The position numbers and the translations under genes were made by a program. The notes below the pieces were generated by a model. It was not told the origin of the DNA. It saw only the letters and a list, made by a program, of their open reading frames with translations, and did not search any database. Source: Butyrivibrio sp. NC2002 (GTDB taxonomy: Bacteria; Bacillota; Clostridia; Lachnospirales; Lachnospiraceae). From it: a stretch of 64,000 bases of DNA. The stretch is taken from NCBI RefSeq assembly GCF_000702265.1, contig NZ_JNKZ01000004.1:663457-727456 (forward strand). The letters are read 5' to 3'. Positions 45,888 to 54,342 of this stretch are shown here, in pieces (positions within the stretch are counted from its first letter, which is position 1; each line of letters starts with the position of its first letter).

Positions 45888-48251
45888 ATGCAAGTTAACT
45901 ACAATATCTCAGCTATGATCGCAAACAATGCCCTTGCTTCCAATGACAATAAGTTGGCAGAATCAATCGAAAGATTATCAAGTGGATTAAAAATAGCAAA
46001 TGCTAAAGATAATCCATCAGGCCTTGCCATGGCCAGAAGAATGCATGCTCAGATCCGCAGTCTTAAACAGGCCGGTAACAATTCAGGTGATGGAATCTCG
46101 ATCATGGCTACAGCAGATGGTGCTTTAAATGAAGTTCATGATATGCTCCAGAGAATGAGTGAGCTTGCGATTCAGGCAACAAACGGAACAAATTCTGACA
46201 ATGACAGAAAGACGATCCAGGATGAGATTGATCAGCTAAAGGAAGAAATTACCAGAATAGCCGAAACAACGCAGTTTAACGGTCAGAATCTTCTCGACGG
46301 CTCTTTTGATCTAAGAGGATATGCTACAACCGGTGATGCTGTAGCAGGGCAGAACGTGACAGATCCTAATATCACAGTCAATGAATACAGTAGTAATGTC
46401 GATCCCGGAAATTATGTGATAGAAGGCCTAACCGCTAAATTTAATAAGAGAATCGGCGAACTTGATATTACCGACATGGGAAGTGAGTATATAAAAATCT
46501 ATAAATACGATCCCATAACAAAGCAGATAGACAGAGATAATCCGTACATGAGTGATGCCAGAATTACTACAGATGGCGACATCATTCGTATGGAGACAAA
46601 AGATGACAGATATATCGAAATCCGTGTAACGGAAGATCTCGATAATGCTACGGTAAATCTGGAACTTACAGGAAAAGGCGATATGACTTTGCAGATAGGT
46701 GCAAATGAAGGCGTAACCCTGAATGCGAGAATACCGACTATAAGCCTCGATAATCTGGGACTTGTTTATACAGATTTTACCAGAACAATATATGAAGACG
46801 TTGAAGCAAATGTAAAAAATCTGACAACAGGGGATATCTCCGGGAACACACCATACAGTGATGTATGGCTTGGCACAAAGTATGCGACTAGCTACTATTT
46901 CTACTACGAGAATATAGAAAATAATACAAAAGATTTTTATACCACAACTGATTACCTTGATAAGATGCAGAAGTACAGCAATATGCTTTCTCAATATGCA
47001 GAGCTGCAGGGAAATCCGGCATATCAGGCTATTGCTGATGATATTAATGAGCTTCTTAAAGGAAATGGAGTATCTGACTCTTTTCCTGATGTAAATGAAG
47101 GCCTCGATAAAGAAGAAATAGTAGGAACATTCATAGAAAAATATTTTGTCGCAGCTACTCAGCAGCAGGCTCTGGACAGCTATGACCTTGATACTTACAG
47201 CAATACTACGGCAAGAAATATCTATACGATATTAACAACTGATATTGTCGGAGTAACACCTAAAGATAATACCGAAACCAGACAGGCTTCCATAGATACC
47301 TTCCAGGCTCTCTTTCAGGATATGGATACACTCTATCAGGCAGAAACCGGTGAAAGCCTTATGGATAACATAACTCCCACAGGTGATCCGGAAACGGATG
47401 TGGAGAATTTTGTCAAATACTATGGTCTTACAAAGCAGGATCTGGCAACACTTAAGGAAGCAAACGATAATAACACACTTACAGGCGCGCAAGTAAAGGA
47501 CATAGTTTCGGCATCAAAAGCCAATTTCCTGACACAAGCTGAAAGTAACGATAAAAAATCCACGGAAGAATGGAACAAGTATTTATCCTATGCGGATTAT
47601 CTAAATGAATATAAAGCAACTGTACAGGCGGATTATGACCTTATCATGAGCAAAGTAACTCCTGATATGTCGGAGGAACAGATTAGCTTTATAAAGCTGG
47701 AAGCACAGCCCTACAAGGACATTCTTGATAACATCACAGAGATCACAAATACGATCGACAGAATAGATAAAGCGGTGGATGTTGATTTTTCTCCGGTAAC
47801 TGATGCTGATAAAGTCAGGATGTTCGCCAATGAATATTTTATTGATGAGCCTGTTCAAAAGGTACTTGATAAAACTCTCGAAAATACTGAGATGACTGAT
47901 GAAATCAAAGGGAAAAAGATTTACGAAACACTAAGGTATTCCAATGAAAAAGGAAAAACAGCTCCCAATACCGGAGCAGATCAGGCAATAAGAGATATTT
48001 CATCAGCAATACAGAAGGTATCCAACATAAGAGCAAGACTGGGCGCTTATCAGAATAGACTTGAGCATACAAGTAAGAGTATAAATGTGGTTGATGAAAA
48101 TATGACAGCTGCTTACTCAAGGATCATGGATGTCGACATGGCGGAAGAGATGACAGTTTATTCAACCCAGCAGGTGCTTTCTCAGGCGGGAACATCAATG
48201 CTTGCACAGGCAAACGAGAGACCTTCACAGGTATTACAGCTTCTGCAGTAA
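45888..48251 (+). CDS. hag: Flagellin with very large variable domain
   Basis: The protein has 787 residues. The N-terminal D0/D1 part (about 1-140) is typical: NYNISAMIANNAL, LSSGLKI, NPSGLAMARRMHAQI, NGQNLLDG. The C-terminal D1/D0 part (about 700-787) is also typical: IRARLGAYQNRLEHT, DVDMAEEM, VLSQAGTSMLAQAN. Between them lie some 560 variable residues, several times more than in most Firmicutes flagellins (250-500 residues in total). The middle is rich in Asp, Tyr and Thr with DxDxDN-like acidic clusters. GGAGG precedes the ATG; FliS follows 12 bp later. Confidence 0.95.
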   Translation: MQVNYNISAMIANNALASNDNKLAESIERLSSGLKIANAKDNPSGLAMARRMHAQIRSLKQAGNNSGDGISIMATADGALNEVHDMLQRMSELAIQATNGTNSDNDRKTIQDEIDQLKEEITRIAETTQFNGQNLLDGSFDLRGYATTGDAVAGQNVTDPNITVNEYSSNVDPGNYVIEGLTAKFNKRIGELDITDMGSEYIKIYKYDPITKQIDRDNPYMSDARITTDGDIIRMETKDDRYIEIRVTEDLDNATVNLELTGKGDMTLQIGANEGVTLNARIPTISLDNLGLVYTDFTRTIYEDVEANVKNLTTGDISGNTPYSDVWLGTKYATSYYFYYENIENNTKDFYTTTDYLDKMQKYSNMLSQYAELQGNPAYQAIADDINELLKGNGVSDSFPDVNEGLDKEEIVGTFIEKYFVAATQQQALDSYDLDTYSNTTARNIYTILTTDIVGVTPKDNTETRQASIDTFQALFQDMDTLYQAETGESLMDNITPTGDPETDVENFVKYYGLTKQDLATLKEANDNNTLTGAQVKDIVSASKANFLTQAESNDKKSTEEWNKYLSYADYLNEYKATVQADYDLIMSKVTPDMSEEQISFIKLEAQPYKDILDNITEITNTIDRIDKAVDVDFSPVTDADKVRMFANEYFIDEPVQKVLDKTLENTEMTDEIKGKKIYETLRYSNEKGKTAPNTGADQAIRDISSAIQKVSNIRARLGAYQNRLEHTSKSINVVDENMTAAYSRIMDVDMAEEMTVYSTQQVLSQAGTSMLAQANERPSQVLQLLQ

Positions 48252-48263
48252 AGTGAGGTAACT

Positions 48264-48740
48264 ATGACACAGGAAAAGATCAGGGATTACACATTAAGGA
48301 TCACTATGGCAAACAAAACCCAGATGATCACAATTCTCTACGAAATGGTTCTGGATTATATAAATGAGGCAGAATCAGAGCTTTCAAAGGACAACAGGAA
48401 AGGCTTTATAGAGGGAATTCAAAGGGCCGGAAACTGCATAGACGAACTGATCCATTCACTGAACTTAGGATACGAACTTGCAAATAATCTCCTTGGACTT
48501 TATATTTTCGAAAAAAGGCAGCTTCTTAAGGCGATTGCAGGATTTGATACGAAAGTTTTAGTGCATGTGAAAGGAACATTTAATTCTCTTCATGAAGCAT
48601 ATCTTTCTTTGGAAAAAATGGATAATGAAAAATCTATTATGAAAAATGTTCCAAAAGTTTATGTGGGACTTACATATGGCAAAAATCAGCTCACAGAGAG
48701 CATTTCCGGGGATATTATGTCCAGAGGACTTAAAGCATGA
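48264..48740 (+). CDS. fliS: Flagellar export chaperone FliS
   Basis: The 158-residue four-helix protein has the FliS pattern near its N-terminus (RITMANKTQMITILYEMVLDYI) followed by LGLYIF. It binds the flagellin C-terminus and prevents premature polymerisation. Its position directly after flagellin supports the call. It is somewhat longer than usual (about 130), with an extra C-terminal segment. A terminator follows. Confidence 0.85.
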   Translation: MTQEKIRDYTLRITMANKTQMITILYEMVLDYINEAESELSKDNRKGFIEGIQRAGNCIDELIHSLNLGYELANNLLGLYIFEKRQLLKAIAGFDTKVLVHVKGTFNSLHEAYLSLEKMDNEKSIMKNVPKVYVGLTYGKNQLTESISGDIMSRGLKA

Positions 48741-48810
48741 TGTAATTTTTTTGATTTGTTAACAATTTGTTCAAAAAAATGAGTTTCTACTATAAGTATA
48801 AAATATGAAC

Positions 48811-48860
48811 AAGAAGCCGAACAGGTGTTTAGAAACAGCGCCGCGTTCGGCTTCTTTTTT
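48811..48860 (+). terminator. Terminator of the flagellar unit
   Basis: A 12-bp perfect stem, AAGAAGCCGAAC/GTTCGGCTTCTT (48811-48822 with 48845-48856), with a 22-nt loop and a T run to 48860. Confidence 0.88.
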
Positions 48861-48910
48861 GCGATGGCGAATAATTGCAAATATTAACAGAATATATGAA
48901 ATTAAAAATC

Positions 48911-49064
48911 ATGGGAAAATGCTCGATTGACAAAGAAATTGACCGCTGATATTATCGTCAACGTTGCAAATCGCAGCAAACAATTTCCCGGGATGAGCCG
49001 GCAGGCGTTCGCCTTATTAACCGATACAAGTCTGATGTATGCAGTCGCGTATGCCGGCTTATCC
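48911..49064 (+). ncRNA. Structured RNA leader of unknown class upstream of the Tad operon
   Basis: Two domains are visible. The first is closed by GGGAAA/TTTCCC (48913-48918 with 48984-48989) and holds TTGAC/GTCAA and TTGC/GCAA stems. The second is closed by a 13-bp helix (48991-49003 with 49052-49064, one G-U) and encloses a hairpin AGGCG-TT-CGCCT and a stem ATACA/TGTAT (49024-49028 with 49036-49040) joined by unpaired purine-rich segments. The whole stands 50 nt ahead of the tadV-like gene and has no T run. By eye it does not match the conserved cores of c-di-GMP-I, c-di-GMP-II, cobalamin, TPP or SAM riboswitches. A riboswitch or cis-regulatory RNA is likely but unproven. Confidence 0.55.
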
Positions 49065-49114
49065 GTATGTTCTAATGAACACCCAAATAGATTTTTAAAA
49101 TAGAGAGGTAGTTT

Positions 49115-49537
49115 ATGGCAATAAAGGTTTTATATTTTCTGTTATCAGGTTCTGTTCTTACAGACATTTTAAAAAACAAAATATTCAATGCATGGCTTTT
49201 GATATATGCAGGTATAGGGCTTGCGCTTGCGGCAGCAGGACATGGTCCTGACAAAATACCTGTGGTGCTTTTAAAAATGCTTATAACTTTTGTGATAGGA
49301 ATTTTCCTTTATTTTTTGAAAGCCCTTGGCGGCGGAGACATAAAACTGTTTATAGTAATTTCAATGTTTTTAACAATCGAAGAGCTGGCGCTCACATTTA
49401 TTCTGTCTATGGTATTTGCTCTTGTCATAGGAATTCCCAAAATGATAATCGATAGAAAACTTCATCAGACAATACACTTTGCACTTCCGGTGCTTCTAAG
49501 TGTGCTCCTGGTGACTTACAATTCAATGCTTATGTGA
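49115..49537 (+). CDS. tadV: Prepilin peptidase of the Tad pilus (TadV/CpaA type)
   Basis: The 140-residue A24-family aspartyl protease is almost wholly membrane embedded. The first catalytic Asp lies in SVLTDILKNKI and the second in LGGGDIKLF. It would cleave the Flp pilin at 54097 and the TadE-like pseudopilins. It is the first gene of the Tad operon, behind the structured leader, with GAGAGG upstream. A second peptidase gene lies at 56764. Confidence 0.9.
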   Translation: MAIKVLYFLLSGSVLTDILKNKIFNAWLLIYAGIGLALAAAGHGPDKIPVVLLKMLITFVIGIFLYFLKALGGGDIKLFIVISMFLTIEELALTFILSMVFALVIGIPKMIIDRKLHQTIHFALPVLLSVLLVTYNSMLM

Positions 49538-49549
49538 GGTTAATACAAT

Positions 49550-50620
49550 ATGAGAAACAATCTGTTTATATGTGACAATGATGAAAAATACTGCTTAAGG
49601 CTTTATGGCTACTTAAAAGAAAAAATGAGCATGACCTTTGATATACAGGGATTTACAGATATAGATGAGATCCTTCAAAAAACGGAGATGGCAAAAGAGG
49701 CAGTCCTTGTAGTATCTGAGAATATGCTCTCAAATAATGAATCAGCAGCAAAAATCTTTGAGCTTATTAAAAATATTATCATCCTTGATGAAAACTGTGA
49801 AATGCTGGTGGAAGAGCCGGGTGCGCCATACGGCGAAGAAACACGAAATATCAAACATATAAGTAAGTACCAAAGCTGCGAGAGGATCGCGCAAAGCATT
49901 CTTGATATGTGTCTTAAAAATCCGGATATTTCCGGAAAACTTAGCTTTTCAGAGCGAAGTTTAAACATAATCAGCTTCTATACACCTGTAAAAACAATAT
50001 ATCAGACAGACATCTCACTTTTGTTTGCAGAACTTGTTTCAGGCCAGATGAATGAAGATAAGACATTGTTTATGACAACAGATTGCATTTGCTCTTTTAA
50101 GGACATTATTGCAAGAGATGATGAAGAGACAATTGCTGACCTTATCTACTATGCAGAATGTGAAAAGCAGTATTTAGCCAAGTTTTCAATGTATCTTGAA
50201 AAAATCAGAAAGAAAATAGGAAATACTTATTACATACCTGCGGTAAAAAACGGCAAGGACCTAAGAGGAGTAAAAGAAGACTCCTTTAGGGGACTTATTT
50301 CAAACATAGAGAAATGCGGCATATATGATAATCTCGTGATCGACCTTTCGGAAGGAACGGATGGATTTTTAAGTATTGTGCGCAATTCAAGCTTTCACAT
50401 TGTGCTCAAAGATAGCTCGGAATATGGACAAAGAGCGATAAATGCATATAAAGAAGAACTAAAGCTGCTCGATGGTTTTGATATGGAAAAGCTGATAGAA
50501 GAGGACATAACAAGTATTAATGAAAAGCTCCCGTCAAAGAAAAATGAAGAATATACGGCAGCAAAGATTTTAAGCAAATATAAGAAATGCACCAGAGGAA
50601 TGCGAACTAATGAAAAATGA
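49550..50620 (+). CDS. TadZ/CpaE-like pilus assembly protein lacking a P-loop
   Basis: The 356-residue protein has an N-terminal receiver-like domain (about 1-120) and a MinD/ParA-like region (about 130-310), the plan of TadZ/CpaE. The place where a Walker A should occur reads FYTPVKTIYQTDIS, with no GKT, and the later LVIDLSEG is the only acid-ended strand. It is therefore a degenerate, probably non-hydrolysing localisation factor. The stop overlaps the TadA start by 11 bases. Confidence 0.75.
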   Translation: MRNNLFICDNDEKYCLRLYGYLKEKMSMTFDIQGFTDIDEILQKTEMAKEAVLVVSENMLSNNESAAKIFELIKNIIILDENCEMLVEEPGAPYGEETRNIKHISKYQSCERIAQSILDMCLKNPDISGKLSFSERSLNIISFYTPVKTIYQTDISLLFAELVSGQMNEDKTLFMTTDCICSFKDIIARDDEETIADLIYYAECEKQYLAKFSMYLEKIRKKIGNTYYIPAVKNGKDLRGVKEDSFRGLISNIEKCGIYDNLVIDLSEGTDGFLSIVRNSSFHIVLKDSSEYGQRAINAYKEELKLLDGFDMEKLIEEDITSINEKLPSKKNEEYTAAKILSKYKKCTRGMRTNEK

Positions 50621-51830
50621 TGAATTAAGAAAAAAGATCAAAGAGAAGATACTCTCTGAAATTGATTTTTCAAAAGACATTGATGATGAAGAGATGCTTC
50701 TTAGGATAGACAGAAATATCCTAAATACTTGCAGAACAGAGAACATCTCAATAGAAGAAAAGGTCAGACTAAGAAGAGACATTTTCTATTCAATAAGAAA
50801 GCTCGATGTGCTTCAAAACCTTGTGGATGACAAAGATGTAACGGAAATAATGGTAAACGGAACAGATAACATTTTTGTAGAAAAAAACGGCAGGCTATCA
50901 CGCTACGATATGCATTTTGAGTCGAAAGAAAAACTTGAAGATGTGATCCAGCAGATAGTCAGCAAATGCAACAGAGTCGTAAATGAATCATCTCCTATTG
51001 TGGATGCAAGACTTGAAAATGGATCCCGAGTTAATGTGGTTCTTAGTCCTGTCGCGTTAAACGGACCGATAGTTACTATAAGGCGTTTTCCCGATAGCCC
51101 GATAAACATGAAAAAGCTGATCGAAATAGGATCAATACCTGCGGACGTATCGGAGTTTTTACAAAAGATGGTTGTAGCAGGATATAACATTTTTATTTCA
51201 GGTGGAACCGGATCAGGTAAGACCACATTTCTAAACGCACTTTCAGACAGTATTCCAAGAGATGAGAGAGTAATAACAATTGAAGATAATGCTGAGCTTC
51301 AGATTTTGCATGTGCCGAATCTGGTACGACTTGAGACCAGAAATGCCAATGTAGAGGGTTGCAAGGAGATAACGGTAAGGGACCTTATAAAGTCATCGCT
51401 TAGAATGAGACCGGACAGACTGATCGTTGGTGAGGTAAGAGGTGAGGAATGTATCGACATGCTACAAGCTATGAATACCGGCCATATTTCGATGTCAACG
51501 GGCCATGCTAATTCTTCAAAGGATATGCTGTCAAGACTTGAGACTATGGTACTGATGGGAATGGAGCTGCCGCTTCCTGCGGTAAGGGGGCAGATAGCAT
51601 CCGGGATCGACATCATAGTTCAGCTTGGAAGACTTAGGGATAAAACAAGAAAACTATTGGAAGTATCGGAAGTTACAGGAGAAATAGTTGATAGCAGGAT
51701 AGAAATACGTCCTCTCTATTCATTTAGAGAAACGGGGACAGATACGGAGGGAAGAATAAAAGGAGAGTGGATAAAAGAAAATGAACTTTACTGTACTTCA
51801 AAACTTGAAGCAGCGGGCATTAGCCTGTAA
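50610..51830 (+). CDS. tadA: Tad pilus assembly ATPase (CpaF/TadA)
   Basis: The 406-residue secretion ATPase powers Tad pilus extension. Motifs include DVTEIMVNG, IVDARLENGSRVNVV and TIRRF, Walker A SGGTGSGKTTF (about 197-207), ITIEDNAELQ, the RPDRLIVGEVRG Walker B and the GHISMSTGHANS His box. It overlaps both neighbours (11 and 50 bases), which indicates a tightly coupled operon. Confidence 0.96.
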   Translation: MKNDELRKKIKEKILSEIDFSKDIDDEEMLLRIDRNILNTCRTENISIEEKVRLRRDIFYSIRKLDVLQNLVDDKDVTEIMVNGTDNIFVEKNGRLSRYDMHFESKEKLEDVIQQIVSKCNRVVNESSPIVDARLENGSRVNVVLSPVALNGPIVTIRRFPDSPINMKKLIEIGSIPADVSEFLQKMVVAGYNIFISGGTGSGKTTFLNALSDSIPRDERVITIEDNAELQILHVPNLVRLETRNANVEGCKEITVRDLIKSSLRMRPDRLIVGEVRGEECIDMLQAMNTGHISMSTGHANSSKDMLSRLETMVLMGMELPLPAVRGQIASGIDIIVQLGRLRDKTRKLLEVSEVTGEIVDSRIEIRPLYSFRETGTDTEGRIKGEWIKENELYCTSKLEAAGISL

Positions 51831-52545
51831 GCCCAAAATTACGGATATCCCGCTGTTTGCAAAAAATATTCTTATCTTATGCGCAATAGCGTATTTATTC
51901 TATGGGAATCTAATGTCATCTGTTTTTATCCTTCCATTGTCATTTCCTTGGTTTGTTCTCGAAAAAGAAAAGAGTAGAAGAAGTGAAAATCATGAACTCG
52001 GAATCCAGTTCAGGGATGCAATGATGGCAGTATCCACTGCGCAAAAAGCGGGATATTCAATAGAAAACTCTTTTCACGAGGCTAAAGCAGACATGATCCT
52101 TTTGTATGGAAGAAGAGCACCTATCTGCAGAGAACTTAGCAGGATTGAGCAGGGAATAAAAAACAATGTAACTGTTGAAACCATGATAAGACAATTGGGA
52201 AAAAGAACAGATAACAAAGATATTGAAGAGTTTGCGGGAGTTTTTGCTGTTGCTAAAAGAAGCGGCGGAAACATGACTGAAACAATTGAAAGATGCGTTG
52301 AAGTTATCTCAGAGAAAATGGAAGTTGAGAGCGAAATAGAAGTATTAATCGCAGCAAAGAAAATGGAGGCCAGGATCATGGAAATAGTTCCATTTGGGAT
52401 AATGGCTTATGTTGGTCTTACAAATCCGGGATTCTTTGAACCCTTGTACGGAAATCTTTTCGGAGTATGTGTGATGACAGCCTGCCTTTTTATCTATATC
52501 TTTGCATATCTTCTTTCCGAAAAAATAGTAACTATCGAAATCTAA
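51781..52545 (+). CDS. tadB: Tad pilus platform protein TadB
   Basis: The 254-residue type II secretion F-domain protein has an N-terminal helix pair (about 30-63), a cytoplasmic four-helix domain (FRDAMMAVSTAQKAGYSIENSF, AVAKRSGGNMTETIE) and C-terminal helices (about 203-250). It forms the inner platform with TadC. The start overlaps the TadA gene by 50 bases; GGAGAG lies farther upstream than usual, so a slightly different start is possible. Confidence 0.88.
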   Translation: MNFTVLQNLKQRALACKPKITDIPLFAKNILILCAIAYLFYGNLMSSVFILPLSFPWFVLEKEKSRRSENHELGIQFRDAMMAVSTAQKAGYSIENSFHEAKADMILLYGRRAPICRELSRIEQGIKNNVTVETMIRQLGKRTDNKDIEEFAGVFAVAKRSGGNMTETIERCVEVISEKMEVESEIEVLIAAKKMEARIMEIVPFGIMAYVGLTNPGFFEPLYGNLFGVCVMTACLFIYIFAYLLSEKIVTIEI

Positions 52546-52565
52546 TAAAAAAGAAAGGGAATTAA

Positions 52566-54035
52566 ATGATAGCAATTGTATATCTGATAATTCCTGTATA
52601 TACGCTGCTTCTATTTATCCTATCACAGGATGAACAACTTCCGGATGACCTTACAGAAAAGGGTCTGCAGAGAAGATTTGAGAAGATAGCAGCGCTTATA
52701 TACAGAAAATTCCTTGAAAAAAGCAGATTATATAAATCATCTGTAAGGAAGCGGAAAGTCAGAGAAGAACTAAAGATACTTGATTATGAAAAAGATACTA
52801 ATGAACTGGTAAGAGGATATTACATAAGGAAGATCAGCCTCGTTCTTGAACTTTTGATCGTCGGATCCATACTTGCCGCCATAAGCAGTTATCAGGCAGC
52901 AGGCAGCAGGATTATAGAAGACAATACCATAGTCAGAAAAGATTATGACATGGGAGATAAAAGGGTAGATCTCGTGGCATTTTCAGGAAGCGGAACACAG
53001 GTTGGCGACTTTGAAGTAAGTGTTTCAGAGCGCCTCTACAATGAAAATGAAGCAAATAAGCTTTTCAAAAAGATGGCAGAAGAAATCCCCGGTATCATTA
53101 AGGGAGAAAACAAAAGTCTTGAAAAGGTCACAACGGACCTTAAACTTGTAGAAAAAATAAACGGGTATCCATTCACACTTGTATGGAAAAGTGATGACTT
53201 CGACCTTGTACATTCTGATGGAAAGGTAACTAATGAAGCGGTAGAAGGAAGCGGAAAAATAGTAATGCTTACCTGCACCGCAATGTACAACGATAAGAAG
53301 TGGGAAAACACATACAATGTTAACGTATGTCCTAAAGAGCGCTCACTTGGAGATGAGCTTATACAAAATATTCAAAAAGAGCTGAACAAGGCAGAGCAGG
53401 AAAGCCGCCAGGATGAGAACTTCAAGCTTCCAGGCAGAGTTGATGATGTGGATATTATCTGGCAGAAAAAATCTGAAGATAACAGCATGATACTCTTAAT
53501 GCTAATTCTTACTGCGGGATGTGCGATATTTATAGCAAAAGATAAAGAAGTCTCCAAAAAAGTAGAGGAGCGGAAAAAGAGTCTCCTTCTTGAGTATCCT
53601 AAATTCATTTCAAGACTTGTCCTATATATGGGGGCAGGAATGTCTGTCAGAGGAATTCTCCGAAAATTTTCAGATGAATATAAAAACGAAAAGAGTCTTA
53701 CAGGGAAAACAAGTTTTCTCTATGAGGAAATCTGTAAGTGCTGCAATGAGCTGGACAGCGGCCTGTCAGAACTTTCAGTTTATGAGAGATTTGGTATCAG
53801 ATGCCAGGTTGTGCAGTACACAAGGCTTGTAACACTTCTTTCCCAGAATCTGAAAAAAGGAAACAGTGAACTTTTAACTGTACTTAGAGAAGAAGCCAAA
53901 AAAGCGACCAAAGAAAGAATGTCGTACGCAAGAAAAATGGGAGAGGAAGCCGGAACAAAGCTGCTTCTTCCAATGGTAATGATGCTTGTGATCGTAATGG
54001 TCGTCATCATGATTCCGGCATATCTGTCATTTTGA
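52566..54035 (+). CDS. tadC: Tad pilus platform protein TadC with inserted domain
   Basis: The protein has 489 residues. The C-terminal part (about 345-489) is a type II F domain (LLEYPKFISRLVLYMGAGMSVRG, EAGTKLLLP, then a final helix). Between the N-terminal helix pair and that part lies an insert of about 210 residues (110-320) bounded by membrane segments, with charged and strand-rich sequence and a single Cys pair. Usual TadC proteins are about 300 residues, so the insert is an addition, presumably outside the membrane. AGAAAGGG precedes the ATG. Confidence 0.87.
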   Translation: MIAIVYLIIPVYTLLLFILSQDEQLPDDLTEKGLQRRFEKIAALIYRKFLEKSRLYKSSVRKRKVREELKILDYEKDTNELVRGYYIRKISLVLELLIVGSILAAISSYQAAGSRIIEDNTIVRKDYDMGDKRVDLVAFSGSGTQVGDFEVSVSERLYNENEANKLFKKMAEEIPGIIKGENKSLEKVTTDLKLVEKINGYPFTLVWKSDDFDLVHSDGKVTNEAVEGSGKIVMLTCTAMYNDKKWENTYNVNVCPKERSLGDELIQNIQKELNKAEQESRQDENFKLPGRVDDVDIIWQKKSEDNSMILLMLILTAGCAIFIAKDKEVSKKVEERKKSLLLEYPKFISRLVLYMGAGMSVRGILRKFSDEYKNEKSLTGKTSFLYEEICKCCNELDSGLSELSVYERFGIRCQVVQYTRLVTLLSQNLKKGNSELLTVLREEAKKATKERMSYARKMGEEAGTKLLLPMVMMLVIVMVVIMIPAYLSF

Positions 54036-54044
54036 AAACATAGG

Positions 54045-54066
54045 TGTAATCACCACTGGTGTTACA
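54045..54066 (+). other. Hairpin ahead of the pilin gene
   Basis: TGTAA and CACC pair with GGTG and TTACA around an ACT loop, with one bulged T. No T run follows. It may protect or process the mRNA so that pilin exceeds the assembly proteins. Confidence 0.4.
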
Positions 54067-54096
54067 TATAGATCAATAATTTTTTAGGAGGAAAAA

Positions 54097-54342
54097 ATGA
54101 AAACAAAAGTAACAAACAAATTAAGAAAAATCGAGGAAGGCATGATCATTTTAAAGCATAAAGCACTTGGAATGCTAAGTGATTTTGTAAATGATGAAAG
54201 CGGAATGGGTACAGTCGAGGTTATCCTTATAATCGTGGTGCTCATCGGACTTGTAATTGTGTTTAAGCAGCAGATTGACGGCCTTGTCGAAAACATTTTT
54301 AAGACAATTAAAAGTGATACAAAATCGATCACAGGAATGTAA
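54097..54342 (+). CDS. Flp1-like type IVb pilin
   Basis: The 81-residue prepilin has a basic leader of about 36 residues, then a G-MGTVEVILIIVVLIGLVIV segment: the cleavable Gly, Glu at position 5 of the mature protein and one long hydrophobic helix. The mature pilin is about 44 residues, as in Flp proteins. AGGAGG lies eight bases before the ATG, the strongest site in the operon, which fits the major subunit. The hairpin at 54045 lies in its leader. Confidence 0.88.
   Translation: MKTKVTNKLRKIEEGMIILKHKALGMLSDFVNDESGMGTVEVILIIVVLIGLVIVFKQQIDGLVENIFKTIKSDTKSITGM

Larger units (their letters stand above)
48741..49114 (+). other. Gap between flagellar and Tad units: terminator and structured leader
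   Basis: No protein gene is visible. The left part holds the fliS terminator (48811-48860), the middle and right a structured RNA (48911-49064). From 49065 to 49114 the sequence is plain leader with GAGAGG before the prepilin peptidase start. Confidence 0.7.

Noticed and set aside
48911..49064. c-di-GMP riboswitch ahead of the Tad operon
   Set aside because: Context suggested it, but the GEMM core and the type II core are not found; kept only as unassigned structured RNA.
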